DNA from: Harmonia axyridis | Lineage: Eukaryota; Arthropoda; Insecta; Coleoptera; Coccinellidae | Direction of reading: 5' to 3' | Assembly (NCBI RefSeq): GCF_914767665.1 | Contig: NC_059503.1 | Location: 1,116,001 to 1,180,000, forward strand | Length of the DNA stretch: 64,000 bases | Part shown: piece after piece, positions 46,312 through 57,666 of the stretch | How the letters are laid out: every line of letters begins with the position of its first letter | Numbering within the stretch: the first letter of the stretch is position 1 | Program-made: the position numbers and the translations under genes | Notes under the pieces: generated by a model | Told to the model about the DNA's origin: nothing | What the model saw: the letters and a program-made list of their open reading frames with translations, nothing else | The model's database searches: none

Positions 46312-46978
46312 TATTATGAAGAAAGATTTGACGGTATATTCTCCAGAGCAGTAACTTCGAAACAATTTTCGATTTTCCATCAAAAAACCTTCCTCTCCTA
46401 ACCAAACTGGCCGGAACTTCGGCGCGAAAGATTTCGAAAAGTTGCCTTCAAACTTTCGTCCGACACCTTCCTACTTTCGCAGGCCATTCATCAACTTCAT
46501 ACACCTCCCTTCAACTTCTCGACCTCCCTCCGGTCCCCCGTCTTCAGGCTTAGGTGAGCCCGATTGTGACGAGGTGCCGGAATTTCTGGAATTAATAGGT
46601 GCGCCGCTCTTCAATTAGTGCGTGAGGCGTCCTGAAGGAGTCGGGACGTCTGTATCGGCTGAAGGACGACGGAGTCGTTGGAGCATACGGTCGCAGGCCC
46701 TAATCCCTCTGTGATTTAATGAAGAATAAGAGCGTTTTCGCCGCCGACGGAACGCGGCGTACTTCAAAGGAGACGAGTTTAATGACGGGAGGAGGAATGT
46801 TTCAGCCGAGTTTCGTTTTAGGTTGATTGAATCCGCCGACAGGGAGATTGGATGCAAGTTGTCTGATCGGTATGGAGACTTTCAGGGACACGAAACGATT
46901 TAGGGAAACGTTTTGTGTATGCTGACGCCTCAACCAGTTGGGCGTCGAAAAGTTTAACTCTGACTAGTTGGAGAGAAC
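46312..46978. other. Intronic stretch, GC-richer, no repeat
   Basis: Pyrimidine-rich CTTC-containing run at 46440-46540 and CpG-rich 46560-46850. No gene supported. Confidence 0.4.
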
Positions 46979-46980
46979 AA

Positions 46981-47048
46981 ACTTCACAATTGAGATCAAA
47001 CTTCACAATTGAGATCAAACTTCACAATTGAGATCAAACTTCACAATT
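46981..47048. repeat. 19-bp minisatellite, 3.6 copies
   Basis: The unit ACTTCACAATTGAGATCAA starts at 46981, 47000, 47019 and 47038 with no mismatches, the last copy being partial. Confidence 0.95.
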
Positions 47049-47434
47049 ACGAAAACACTTCTTTAACAAGGCCACATAGATCTATTTTCGTCTGAGTAAT
47101 TTGCCGTTGCGGTTTGGTTAAGTATTTTTGAATAGAATTCAAAGTTTTCTTCTGCCATCAGTCTCAGTCTTGTTGAATATGAAGGGAACAATACAATTTG
47201 AAAAACATTTATATCTTAGTTGTATTGAATGATTTAGATATATATGTGTGTGGAAAACTATTGCAGTTTGAATTACTGCTTCATTCGGGTTCAAAATCAG
47301 ATGAATGAGAAAATTACTGTACATCAGTACAGAACAATACAAGAGACAAAAAGGTTGACCAAAGGTTGGATTATCCCAAAACGGAGACGAAAATGCACTA
47401 AAAGAAAAAGAAATTTCTCGTTTTTTACTATTGC

Positions 47435-47771
47435 AGTCAGTTTTTCTGGATGTTACGGTGTTTCGACATAAACTTGAGGATAAGCTTCACTCCAAATGCG
47501 GCAGTTTTGTTTGTTGACGTAGCCATTCAACCAGAAGTGCGCTTCATCGCTAAACAAAATAAAATGAACGTAGTGCGCGATACGTATTCCGCACAGAACC
47601 ATTATTTTCGGAATAAAATTTCACTATTTGCAAGCGTTGTTTAGGCGTGAGTCTATTCATGATGAATTGCCAAACCAAACTGAGAATAAATCACTTAACA
47701 GCTGTTAAACGGTCGCTATCTTGAACAGTAATGCCAACTTAAAATTATATACCTCGAAAAAAAAAACACCC
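47435..47771 (-). mobile_element. MLE-A copy 9: 5' half only
   Basis: It starts inside the catalytic region (CAGTCAGTTTTTCTGGATG, the KLTVW codons) and runs through FSDEAHFWLNGYVNKQNC and the shared junction to the 5' end, AAAAAAAAACACCC plus TATA. The 3' half, including the second and third Asp codons, is gone. Confidence 0.9.
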
Positions 47772-47773
47772 TA

Positions 47774-48399
47774 TATAAGAACTGCCACATGCCACCTCTC
47801 AGTCTTCTAAAGACAACCCAATTCATATTGCTATGTGACTCTTCCCTTCATGACTATTTGATGTTTTCGTTCCAGTCAAAACAAAACATATCATCTGCCT
47901 AGATGTTGAGTCCCATATTCAATCAAAACGGCCATTATTCCAACAAATTAGCGTAGACCTGGTAACCGCTCACAGGATGCTGCGAACTGAATACATATTT
48001 CAATTGACTTGATTGGATGGCTGGAATGGACGTAGCAGAGTCAATCGATAACCGGAATGAAGTGATGTATATTTCATCAATGATAAATAAACTCCAAACT
48101 ATATCGGAATGTCAACATCGGGATATAGATAGGTAACCATATGAACTACCGCGGAGTCATTTGATTATATGCTATCCCTTCAATTATACTAATTCTTGTT
48201 GAATAATTGAAAGATGGAGTGCTGTGATAATCATGATAGTTGATGGATGTTTACCCTATCCGGTGTAAATATATCATGAAGAGATGAAGATATTTCAGGA
48301 AATTACAACAACATGAACAGAAATAAATAATTCTTTGGTTATTTTGATTTTTGGTCCCAATTACCATGAAAGAATTGTATCGAGATTTTTTTGTAATAT
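47774..48399. other. Intronic stretch without recognised feature
   Basis: No supported feature. Confidence 0.4.
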
Positions 48400-48745
48400 C
48401 AGGACATAATGAGGTTGTTAAAATTCGATTTTTTTCTCATAAGACCTTTCCTCCATAAGATATCCAACTTAAATTTGGCAGAGATATACCAATTTGAATT
48501 TTTCATCATGTGATATGCTGATTTTGAATGCAAATCTACAGGATGATATTTTTTCTGAAACAATGCCTGCTTCTCTCCTCCAGAACTGTTTTTTTGTTTA
48601 CCATTGGTAGTTTGAGAAAATGTAAAAAGTTGTACAGTTATACACTTTTTAATTTTTTTTAATTTTGTCATATCTGCTACCTTTAATTTCTTCTAGTTTT
48701 GTCCTATCTGCCACCAATTTCGAGAAAACAATTTTAAATAATTCT
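48400..48745. repeat. Decayed copy of the ACAGGGTGTT repeat family
   Basis: CCATAAGATATCCAACTTAA, CAGAGATATACCAATTTGAA and GCCACCAATTTCGAGAAAAC correspond to 24110-24330. Termini are lost. CTACCTTTAATTTCTTCTAG-like text is locally duplicated (TTGTCATATCTGCTACC / TTGTCCTATCTGCCACC). Confidence 0.55.
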
Positions 48746-49039
48746 GTAGTATAATCCTCAGTAAAATCCGAATATTCCAGTATAGAATATACTGGTCACT
48801 GTTTTCAGCGGTCTTCAATCTCTCTCTTGGCTGATTCTTGAGCTGATTTATCAACCGTGATAAGACATGGTGACTGGAAATTCAATTCTATCGCTGAAGG
48901 CTGCATTGAAACAGCTAGTGAAACAAAAAGCTATGATATTATTAGGTGCAAACAAAGATGAATAATATTGCCTCAACATCTGAAGATATCAATCCAACAA
49001 CATCCACAAAGGACGTTTACACTCACAACATATCTAGTA

Positions 49040-49204
49040 AGGGGAGTTTTTTTTAGAGCTAAAGAAGCGTTGTTCAGGCGTGAGTCTATTCATGATGAAT
49101 TGCCAAACCAAACTGAGAATAAAGCACTTGACAGCTGTTAAATCGGTCGCCATCTTGAATAGTATGCCAACTTAAAGTTATATATCTCGAAAAAAAATAC
49201 CCGT
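49040..49204 (-). mobile_element. MLE-A copy 10: 165-bp mini-element with both ends
   Basis: A 3' terminus (AGGGGAGTTTTTTTTAGAGC) of about 25 bp is fused directly to the 5' terminal about 140 bp (GCGTTGTTCAGGCGTGAGTC to AAAAAAATACCCGT). TA flanks both sides (49038-49039 and 49205-49206). Everything between, including all catalytic codons, is deleted, so this is a MITE-sized derivative. Confidence 0.92.
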
Positions 49205-49206
49205 TA

Positions 49207-50193
49207 TAAGTCGAAAGATGTCTCCCAAACAAAATCATTCGACATGTTTCGGGAAATTTTTCCAATCACTATGGGGCAAGAAATATAAGGTATGACTCGT
49301 CTGAGATTGAACACCCTGTACACAGAAGAAGAGGAAGATTTATTTCAGCTGTTGAATATACGGCCATCACGACAATTCTCATACGAATACCACAAATATT
49401 TCAATTCAATCCATCTCACTGCCAAACCTCCGCACTCTAAACGATGCGATCGAAGCAAGAACCGTTCCGGGGATCTAATCCCCGGAGCGAGGAGGTATAT
49501 TCCGGTAGCGATGAACCCGACAATGGAGTCCCGGTAATGTTCGAAATGAATCTAATACCACTCGAGCCACATCTGCAACCGTTGCCGGAGCGATACGACA
49601 ATGAAAACCGCTGCCAACCTCACCCCCCTCCCTTCCCTGATGTCTCTTATATTTTCATTATGGAAATACAATTGCTCTTCATGATTCTTTGTTATTGCGT
49701 CCTCTGGCGCGGAAGTTGCAGCATAAGGGTCCTCTAGTCCTGCGGGATACTAGCGCTGTCTCTCTCTATCTCTCGCCCAGCACGTTCAATTAGCGGGATC
49801 GACTGGGGAGTGGAGACCACGACCGACGGTCGAGCATTTTGTAGCTCTTGTTTGTGAAGAATATAACGGTTATCAGCTTGCCCAATTGTCTGTGATTCCA
49901 GAATGTCTCTCTCACTGATGCGGTAAAATGCAGAGTCTACTCCATCTCTTTTCTCTGATACTGCCGGAAGATGTTACTTATATTATCTTCAACTCTCACA
50001 TAATGTTTATGATTTATCAATCATCTTGCTTTTTTCGATACATTGCCCACTAATGTGATAATGACATCCAAAAAAAATCAAATTCATGGTAGATAATTCG
50101 AATTTTAAAAACATTCGGAGAACTCATTCATTGTAAAAATTGACAACAAAATCCTTACAGTTAGGCAAATAAAGGCTAGATGTTTACACTCTG
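49207..50193. other. Intronic stretch without recognised feature
   Basis: GC-richer at 49430-49840 (GGGGATCTAATCCCCGG palindrome at 49470-49486). No gene supported. Confidence 0.4.
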
Positions 50194-50194
50194 A

Positions 50195-50772
50195 AGGGTG
50201 TTTTTTTTCGAGGTATATAACTTTAAGTTGGCATTACTGTTCCAGATGGCGACCGATTTAACAGCTCTCAAGTGATTTATTCTCAGTTTGGTTTGGCAAT
50301 TCATGATAAATAGACTCACGCCTGAACAACGCTTGCAAATAGTGCAATTTTATTTCGAAAATAATGGTTCTGTGCGGAATACGTATCGCGCACTACGTCC
50401 ATTTTATTTTGTTTAGCGATGAAGCGCACTTCTGGTTGAATGGCTACGTCAACAAACAAAATGTCGCATTTGGAGTGAAGCTAATCCTCAAGTGTATGTC
50501 GAAACACCATTACATCCAGAAAAACTGACTGTTTGGTGCGTTTTATGGGCTGGTGGAATCATTGGTCCGTACTTCTTCAAAAACGATGATGGCCAGAACG
50601 TTACAGTCAATGGTGATCGGTATAGAGCCATGATTACTAACTTTTTCATTCCTGAATTGAACAACCATGATGTCCAGGAGCTGTGGTTCCAACAAGACGG
50701 CGCAACATGTCACACAGTTCGTGCCAAAATCGATTTATTGAAAGACACGTTTAGTAACCTCCTAACACCCGT
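50195..50772 (+). mobile_element. MLE-A copy 11, 3' part lost, unusual right end
   Basis: The 5' end AAGGGTGTTTTTTTTCGAGG, start region and shared junction are present. The catalytic frame (50492-50785) runs to LLKDTF, then the homology stops at about 50760. The next bases, AACACCCGT then TA, equal the outermost 9 bases of the family's 5' terminus rather than its 3' end. The element therefore may have two 5'-type termini. Confidence 0.88.
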
Positions 50773-50774
50773 TA

Positions 50775-51829
50775 TATTCATGTGATCAAGTTACGCAAAG
50801 TGACTACATAGCTATTGAGTCAGGCAAGGTAAATGTGCTTCTTCGAAACCGGTGTATTTCTCCATACTTTTTAAGTGCCACTATGGACTAAAAAGTACCA
50901 AACAGAATCGGAGCCAAAAAGGTTCCCCTAATCAAATACGAAAGACATATGCAAGATACAAACCCCTCACCATCCTCAACACACACCAAGTGCGATACAC
51001 CCCTGTCCGACACGTGACAGGTGTGAATCACGTCGCTTGGCGGGTAATTATCACCCGCCCCCGGGGAACGCACCTGATTTGAATTTATTAAAATTGCGCC
51101 CGAACTGTAGCGCAAGAGTCCTGTGTACGTTTTCCGGTTAATTGTATAAGTTTGAGAGGCGCGCAAGATTTGTAGCGCCAGCTCGCCTAATGCGACCGAA
51201 CTGATGGGCTTACTTGGATTTATTCCGCCGCCGGAGATACAGGTGGGATGCTGCAAACGAATCCGGGTGGTTTTCCTTGAATTAAGCGAATATTAACTGG
51301 GTTATGATTAAATTTTGGAGGTAGGCAGGAAGAGAGATTGTTTTGATAATTTGGGCCTTTGTGATTTTAACTGAAGTCATGCTGATAGTAAGAGAAATGA
51401 ATATAGGAAATCAGGATGATCTCCAAGTAGAAAAGGAAAGAGAAGAATAATACTCTCACATCAACAATGATTAGTGAAGTGCAAAAGGAGACTGAGATAT
51501 AAGGAAAACCAGCAAGGAGCACATCAAATCCGTACAGGAAGAGAACATTAGCAACAAACTAACATTTTGAAGCAATAATTGAACATATTTGATGTCATTT
51601 GGTTCGAAGAAAATCATGTTGAGACGAAAATATCATTTAGTGGTCAAAAAATAACACACATTTTTATTAAGAATACGCGTCCTGGAAATTTTTCTTGCAT
51701 TAGAGCCAGAACAAGTCGTTTTTGGTGGCTTATTGCATCATCTTGCAGAAACCACATCTCTTCCTATTCCATATCATCAATTTTATGTCAAAAAAATCGA
51801 TTGCTTTAGCTATGAGAATTGATGGTTTG
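50775..51829. other. Intronic stretch without recognised feature
   Basis: 51000-51260 is CpG-rich. No gene supported. Confidence 0.4.
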
Positions 51830-51831
51830 GG

Positions 51832-52350
51832 TGACACCTTCTTCATTTTATTTATTTATTTATTTATTTGGTACTAATGTCAAACAAGTACGGCCAATCA
51901 CTCTACCAAACCAATTTGCATACCATATAGTGACTTTCTGTGGATGTAATGGTCTCTCAGAAGTTACACGAGGATTTTCACTACCCCATATGCGACAATT
52001 GTGCTTGTTTACATAGCCACCGAGTAAAAAATGTGCTTCGTTGCTGAATAAAAATCGTCATCCAAACGTTGTTGTTTAAGCTGTCAATCGGCATAGGTTT
52101 TACGCACTCCACGGTCAGCTGGCTTTAGTTCAACTGAACCTTAAGAGGATGGAGATGCAAATCCAGATGCAAAACATGCCTTAGTATTCCGTAAGAGTGA
52201 TCTAAACATTGTGCGCGCCGAAGAATGGATAAATTTGGATCTTCTTCAACAGTTTCAACAGAGCGTGCATTTCGACGATGTATGGACCTTAAGACATCGG
52301 TAACAGATCCAGTTCCTTCTAAGTGTTTTACTGTTTACCAATTGTACAAT
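51832..52350 (-). pseudogene. MLE-B transposase remnant
   Basis: The minus strand gives LRSIHRRNARSVETVEEDPN, LSILRRAQCLDHSYGILRHV and LHLDLHLHPLKVQLN (linker region). After a stop it gives FLFSNEAHFLLGGYVNKHNC, RIWGSENPRVTSERPLHPQK and VTIWYANWFG. The first catalytic Asp is changed to Asn and the later catalytic part is absent. An (ATTT)n run sits at 51847-51871. Same family as 4650 and 16800. Confidence 0.8.
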
Positions 52351-53540
52351 CAAATGGATGGCTATGTCGACCATAATCTGCCTGTAATACATGAGACGTA
52401 TTTACTACAGAATCATTATTTTTTTAGTAAGTTTTCACAATTTTCATACGTTTAACAGTAAACAAACGATCCATATTCTTGAATGGCTCGCCTTCAACCA
52501 AACAAATGACGCTTCGGATGGCATTTGAGATCGAAACACGATGTGTATTAGGTGGATCATTCAAACTGCAAATTACCCAATCCAAATGGAAGTGATTCTC
52601 ATCAAATTTCCAGATTACACTTCAAGTCTGCATGATCTGTATCATCAGATTGAGGAATTTTATACCTATATTAAAACTGCCAGTAAGTCGAATCAAATAT
52701 AGGTGTCATCCAACCAATCATCAGGTAACACTATAGCTTCAATCAGAGGTTGATTACATGCCTCATGTTCGAGCGTCCCCTCCATCGAAATGGACCATGT
52801 TGGATGATTATGAACGAGATTGAATCGACTTCCGAAATTGAATCAAATGCTCGTTTTTGAAGTCCCCCTCTGTGCGGGTGTCGCACTCTGTCACTGAACG
52901 ACAGGAATGAATATGAATTATTGCTGGGGTGTTGATTCGAATGAGGTGAATGGAGGGATCGATAAATGTTGCAGAGTGGTGGTGGGAGCAACAAGTTTCG
53001 AATATTTTTTATTTACATCAGTAAACCACCAGAACTAGGAGTATCAACAGCCGTGAGGAAGCTGAAAGTTTCTGATGGCTGACACGTCATAGCAATCTCC
53101 TAATATCCAAAACGCTGAAACGTTGCAGTGGGAGTTGAATTGTCCTTTATAGTAATGATAACAAGCGTTTATAATGAATCAGAATTAAAAATTTACAAGT
53201 TCCAGAGTGAACTAGCTGGAGTTGAAATTGGTGGTGGCTATTAACTGTGAAGTTATTTATGTCGTACTTTATACAGTGATGTCAAGCTATTTCTACAAGA
53301 TTTTGCGATGAAATTGGCGTGGCAAATTGTGAAAAAATAGTTGAGGCACTACTACAGATTCCTTTCTCTATGAGTTTGACTTCTTCTATCATTAAATGAA
53401 CAGCTATGAACTCTAGCTGGTCAGTCCCCAGCAACATCGTATATTCGCTCATTAGGCCCTTGAAATGGATCAAAATGATCAGGATTTTCATATCACGTTT
53501 GAGGCTCAGAAATTCCAAGAATGATTGGTGAAAAGGTTTT
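52351..53540. other. Intronic stretch without recognised feature
   Basis: No supported gene or repeat. Confidence 0.4.
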
Positions 53541-53549
53541 CCATTTTCA

Positions 53550-53640
53550 ACATGTAACTGTTTGGTGCAGTTTTTAGGATGGTGGTGTGATTGGACCTTA
53601 CTTATTTGCAAATATGATTGCACCAATCTTATAAGTACAA
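53550..53640 (+). pseudogene. MLE-B transposase scrap
   Basis: About 30 codons read VTVWCS followed after a stop by DGGVIGPYLFANM, the block between the first and second catalytic residues of MLE-type transposases. Confidence 0.5.
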
Positions 53641-53879
53641 CCATAACGATAGAGCCTATTCTGCTGAAATCTTTTTCTTTCATTATTGACAATGAATTTC
53701 TTTTGAATTGCAGATGTTTTTTTGATAGCAAAATGAAACTTTTTATTGAAAAACCTTCATATTGTCATTTTCATGTCTGTAAACTTCATCTGACCAGAGT
53801 ATACAACTCAAAGCTTAGCTCAAGGTATTTCCATTGTAAATTCCTATTGCTGAACCTTTTGTATGGTTTTTCACGGGTG

Positions 53880-54235
53880 TTAAGATCTAGCCGATGTTAC
53901 ACTTGATGCCCCTTCAACAAGTTAATCTGCTTGTTCATTGCTTTCAATACCAATATGCCCTACAGCCAAAGCAGAGTAACTTTGTTGCCTCTAGCTTAAT
54001 TTGTTATAGTATTACGAAAATCTTAGGTCAGTGAAGACAGAAGGTAATGTAGGTAAATGTGGTGCCCTTTGAGGTTCTTTTTATTATACTCGTAAGCCTT
54101 CTCGAAGACAACTGGGTTTTAGTCTGCAAAATAGAAGATTTCTGACCTAGAGGCTTGGAGAGCCTTAATTTGGACCAATCTACCCATGGAATCCATTGAT
54201 TTTTATGAATCTGTGTGCCATATCATGAAACGTTG
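53880..54235 (-). pseudogene. Decayed Ret1-like RNase H remnant
   Basis: The complement parallels the Ret1 RNase H region in order: the CATATGGxxCA-like start (SKSMDSMG), SRSEIFYFAD, EYNKKNLKGTTFT, KQLARGNKVTLLW-equivalent (GNKVTLLWL) and ADxLVEGASSV. Many stops; considerably older than the other Ret1 copies. Confidence 0.55.
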
Positions 54236-55315
54236 GCCAGTAGATTGACAAAATCCGCAGCATTTGGACAATTACTACCATGTCCACTTCAAAAGAGGAT
54301 CAATAATCGAAATCATGTGAAGAAAGACATCACCAGAACTCTAAAGCCTAAAATCAAAAGACTGCAGGATCAAATACCAACTACACTCGAAGCCGAAGTA
54401 ACCATACTCTAGTCGACAGACTTGCCATTCGTGTTCAACGATGTTGTCATCTTCAAGAGAGGTCATAGAGAGTCATAGTTTCTGAAGAAGACAACTGCGT
54501 ATGAAAAAAATCGACTAACTAACCGCTATCTCGAACAGCATCGAACAGAGCATGGAACAATCCGATTACGTTGTCCTTTATAGGCCAAAACCATTGAAAA
54601 GAACCGAGTCCATTGTACCTGATCACGGAATCGCGATCGAATTAACAGCACAGCAATCATCATTAAGTCCCCGGATTAGCCGATTCTGACGCTCGCCGAT
54701 CGACGAACTCGATTCGTCATTAGCAATTCCGGATCCGATTCCTTTGACGCCGCCTAATCTAATCGGGTTTCGGGGGCGGCGCAACCGCGAAAAGTTCCGA
54801 GTCCTGATCCCGGTAATTGGCCCCTACAATGTAAGTTTTAATGAAACCTTATCACGTTCTTGGGCCCCGCGCGATTTTAACGCGCCAGGAGACGGGGCAA
54901 TAATTTTCCCGCTTTTCATTTATTCGCGGATTTCCTCCCGGCTGAGAAAACGTAATTAATAAGGAAATGGGCGAGTTTATGGATCATTCTCGAGAGGTGA
55001 TTACTGATAGTTATGAACTCCTATAGCGCGCTTTCTTTCGCCTTTATTGCCTTGATTAGTCGTCTAATTGGATTGTTATTCTTTTATTATTGCTTCCTGA
55101 TGAGATTATTGCGGGGATGATCCTTAGATTATTTTCAATAAGTTTAAACAAAAATGAATTAGTTCTATTTATGTGAAATGGATTTACATCGTTAGAAATT
55201 CAGCCTTTTAAGATGTTACATAGGTTTACAACTTTGCTACCGCCCTTTTTTTATCCGAAATTCAAGGCTCCATCGTAAAAACGGGTTATACATTTATGAT
55301 TCAAAGAGTCTACTG
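54236..55315. other. Intronic stretch, GC-rich in part
   Basis: 54560-54960 is CpG-rich with a 71-codon open frame lacking any domain; possible conserved non-coding DNA. Confidence 0.4.
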
Positions 55316-56238
55316 ACGGGTGTTTTTTTTCGAGCTATATAACTTTAAGTTGGAATTACTGTTCAAGATAGGGATCGATTTAACAGCTGTCAAATGATTT
55401 ATTCTCAGTTTGGTTTGGCAATACATCATGAATAGAATCACGCCTGAACAACGCTTGCTAATAGTGCAATTTAGTTTCGAAAATAATGGTTCTGTGCGGA
55501 ATACGTATCGCGTACTACGTCCATTTTATTTTTTTTAGCGAAGAAGCGCACTTCTGGTTGAATGGCTACGTCAACAAACAAAACTGCCGCATTTGGAGTG
55601 AAGCTAATCCTCAAGTGTATGTCGAAACACCGTTACATCCAGAAAAACTGACTGTTTGGTGCGCTTTATGGGTTGGTGGAATCATTGGTCCGTACTTCTA
55701 CAAAAACGATGATGGCCAGAACGTTACAGTCAATGGTGATCGGTATAGAGCCATGATTAACAATTTTTTCAATCCTGAATTGAACAACCATGATGTCCAG
55801 GAGCTGTGGTTCCGACAAGACGGCGCAACATGTCACACAGCTCGTGCCACAATCGATTTATTGAAAGACACGTTTGATGACCGCCAAATTTCGCGTTTTG
55901 GACCTGTGAATTGGCCTCCAAGATCTTGTGATTTAACACCGCTAGACTACTTTCTGTGGGGCTATGTAAAGTCATTGGTCTATGCGGATAAGTCACAAAC
56001 CATTGACAATTTCGAAGAAAACAACATTCGCCGTGTTATTGCCGATATACGGCCACAAATCTTGGAAAAAGTAATCGAAAATTGGACGTCCAGATTGGAC
56101 TACATCCGAGCCAGAAATCATATTTGAAATGTAATGCCACAAGATTATCTTAAAGATAAATAAAATTCATGTCGATCGAATAATCCATCGTTGTTTTATT
56201 GCAATTTAAAGTTCTATAGCTCTAAAAAAAACACCCTT
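55316..56238 (+). mobile_element. MLE-A copy 12, both ends present
   Basis: 5' terminus ACGGGTGTTTTTTTTCGAGC (flank TG rather than TA), 3' terminus CTAAAAAAAACACCCTT followed by TA at 56239-56240. The shared deletion junction is at about 55535. It ends 560 bp before a receptor exon, in the sense orientation. Confidence 0.92.
55486..56127 (+). pseudogene. MLE-A truncated transposase ORF, first catalytic Asp lost
   Basis: A 213-codon frame with FFSEEAHFWLNGYVNKQNCR: the first catalytic Asp is Glu (GAT to GAA). QDGATCHTARATIDLLKDTF and CDLTPLDYFLWGY are kept. A codon is inserted in NFEENNIRR and the end is shortened (SRLDYIRARNHI), skipping the RGGHMPE codons. Confidence 0.75.
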
Positions 56239-56240
56239 TA

Positions 56241-56802
56241 CTATCATCTTTCGACTAATATTTCTATAGCGTTATGTTTACAAATAGCTAAGTTCATCGC
56301 ATGACATCAACGATCTATTTATTTCGACTACCACTCACAGCTACTTCTTTTCCATATGCTACGTAGTCTATTCATTTTTTGAGACCTTCAAGGTAGAAAA
56401 ATCGTTGTTAAGAATTCCAAAGCTATAAACCACGAGGAACAATTTTTAAGCCTCATTCCAATGATTTCAGAAATTCTTCGAGATAAGTTTATGGAAGAAT
56501 AATAATCCATATTGTAAAATACGCAATATTTTCTGGAGTTGGTCAGTTCTCAACTTCCCTAGTGAAACTCACAAGCCAACAAAACTCTCTCTTCACATTT
56601 TCCAAACTCTCCGTCTACATATACCGGATTTTAAAATCCCCTCCACAGCATCCCTAATCGCGCTCCGGTTCATTGCTCCCGCCAACGGAGCCGAACAACA
56701 ATCCCACTTCCTGTTCAACAACCTGAACGGCGAGCTCCAATTAAAAATAGAAAGAAGGAACAAAAAAAAAAACAAACCATCGATCCCTTTCCCTTGTTTC
56801 AG
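56241..56802. other. Intron end before a receptor exon
   Basis: Unique sequence with a run of A (56761-56773) and a strong pyrimidine tract at the acceptor. Confidence 0.5.
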
Positions 56803-56961
56803 CTATGCTACGGCGCCAGTTCTCCAGCTCTCTCGGACCGCAACCGCTTTCCCACGCTGTTCAGGACCCATCCTTCGGCCACCGTGCACAACCCGACCAG
56901 GATAAAGCTCATGAGGAAATTCGGATGGTCCAGGGTGGCCATCCTGCAGCAGGCGGAGGAG
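56803..56961 (+). CDS. GABA-B-R1: GABA-B receptor subunit 1, coding exon (lobe 1, second contact segment)
   Basis: This is a 159-bp, 53-codon exon, phase 0 at both ends. It reads LCYGASSPALSDRNRFPT, then LFRTHPSATVHNPTRIKLM and FGWSRVAILQQAEE, a hallmark block of GABA-B1. The YGASSPALS segment corresponds to the mammalian segment with Ser269, which is implicated in GABA and calcium sensing. The acceptor is a pyrimidine tract with CTTGTTTCAG ending at 56802 and the donor is GTAAGT at 56962. The intron before it (32829-56802, 23,974 bp) carries eight MLE-A copies or fragments plus retrotransposon pieces. No stop codon or frameshift was seen, so the locus looks functional despite its transposon load. 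Confidence 0.96.
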
Positions 56962-57400
56962 GTAAGTGTTGTTTGTGATTTTCTTGTAGCTTATTCTAAC
57001 TGAAAAGGGGTCTGAGAAGTCTCTTACAAGTTCAAGAGAAGGCTCAGTATCAATCAAGAATGCTTATTTTATCTATCCAGACTCTCCTAGGCTTCTAGGA
57101 GACCTCTCAGAAGCTATGAGCTTGTGCGAATCAGGAGAACCGGTTTTGTTCCATGTTTATTTTAATATGTAGTTTACTTTTCGCCCAAAAACCTTCGAAA
57201 ACTTCAAAATATCTCCAAAAATACAAACATGTCTATTGAATTAAGAACTGCAGCCACAACTAAACCAGAGAGCATGAAACACGTTTAAATGCAAGGTTAA
57301 AAAGCAAGCATGTTATGTTCAACTACAAATCTTGAATTTGGGCCCTATGATATTTCAATTTTAATTCTGCTATGAATTGATTACTGATTGCTTTTAAGTA
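56962..57400. other. Start of the last visible GABA-B-R1 intron
   Basis: Donor GTAAGT. No repeats recognised except a CTCCTAGGCTTCTAGGAG near-palindrome at about 57084. Confidence 0.5.
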
Positions 57401-57404
57401 AGCT

Positions 57405-57666
57405 TGCACTGTGACCTTTAGATTCATTGTATCCCCCATTATAGTTCTCCTCACCACTATATCATCTAGAGCTCGCCTTCCAGTTTCTGAGTTTTAATGA
57501 ACTCCTACATCTCTGGGATGTCTTCAAGGAGGTTACATCCTATATATTTCTCGCGAAAGAATTTTTTGCGTTGAATTGCAATGGTGGGGCATTATGTAGA
57601 AAGCTGATCTGCAGTTTCTTCTCCTCATCCCTACAGAATCTGCAGTCATTAGTTTCTGATATTATT
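57405..57666 (-). pseudogene. Ret2 retrotransposon 3' end, interrupted by Ret1
   Basis: The complement reads NDCRFCRDEEKKLQISFLHN then NAKNSFARNI, a CCHC-knuckle end of Ret2, followed by its 3' untranslated region (matching 33660-33800). Upstream of NDCRFC the sequence switches abruptly into the tail of a Ret1 copy. Confidence 0.7.

Noticed and set aside
53282..53731. 149-codon minus-strand ORF
   Set aside because: No domain, and part of it lies opposite an MLE-B scrap.
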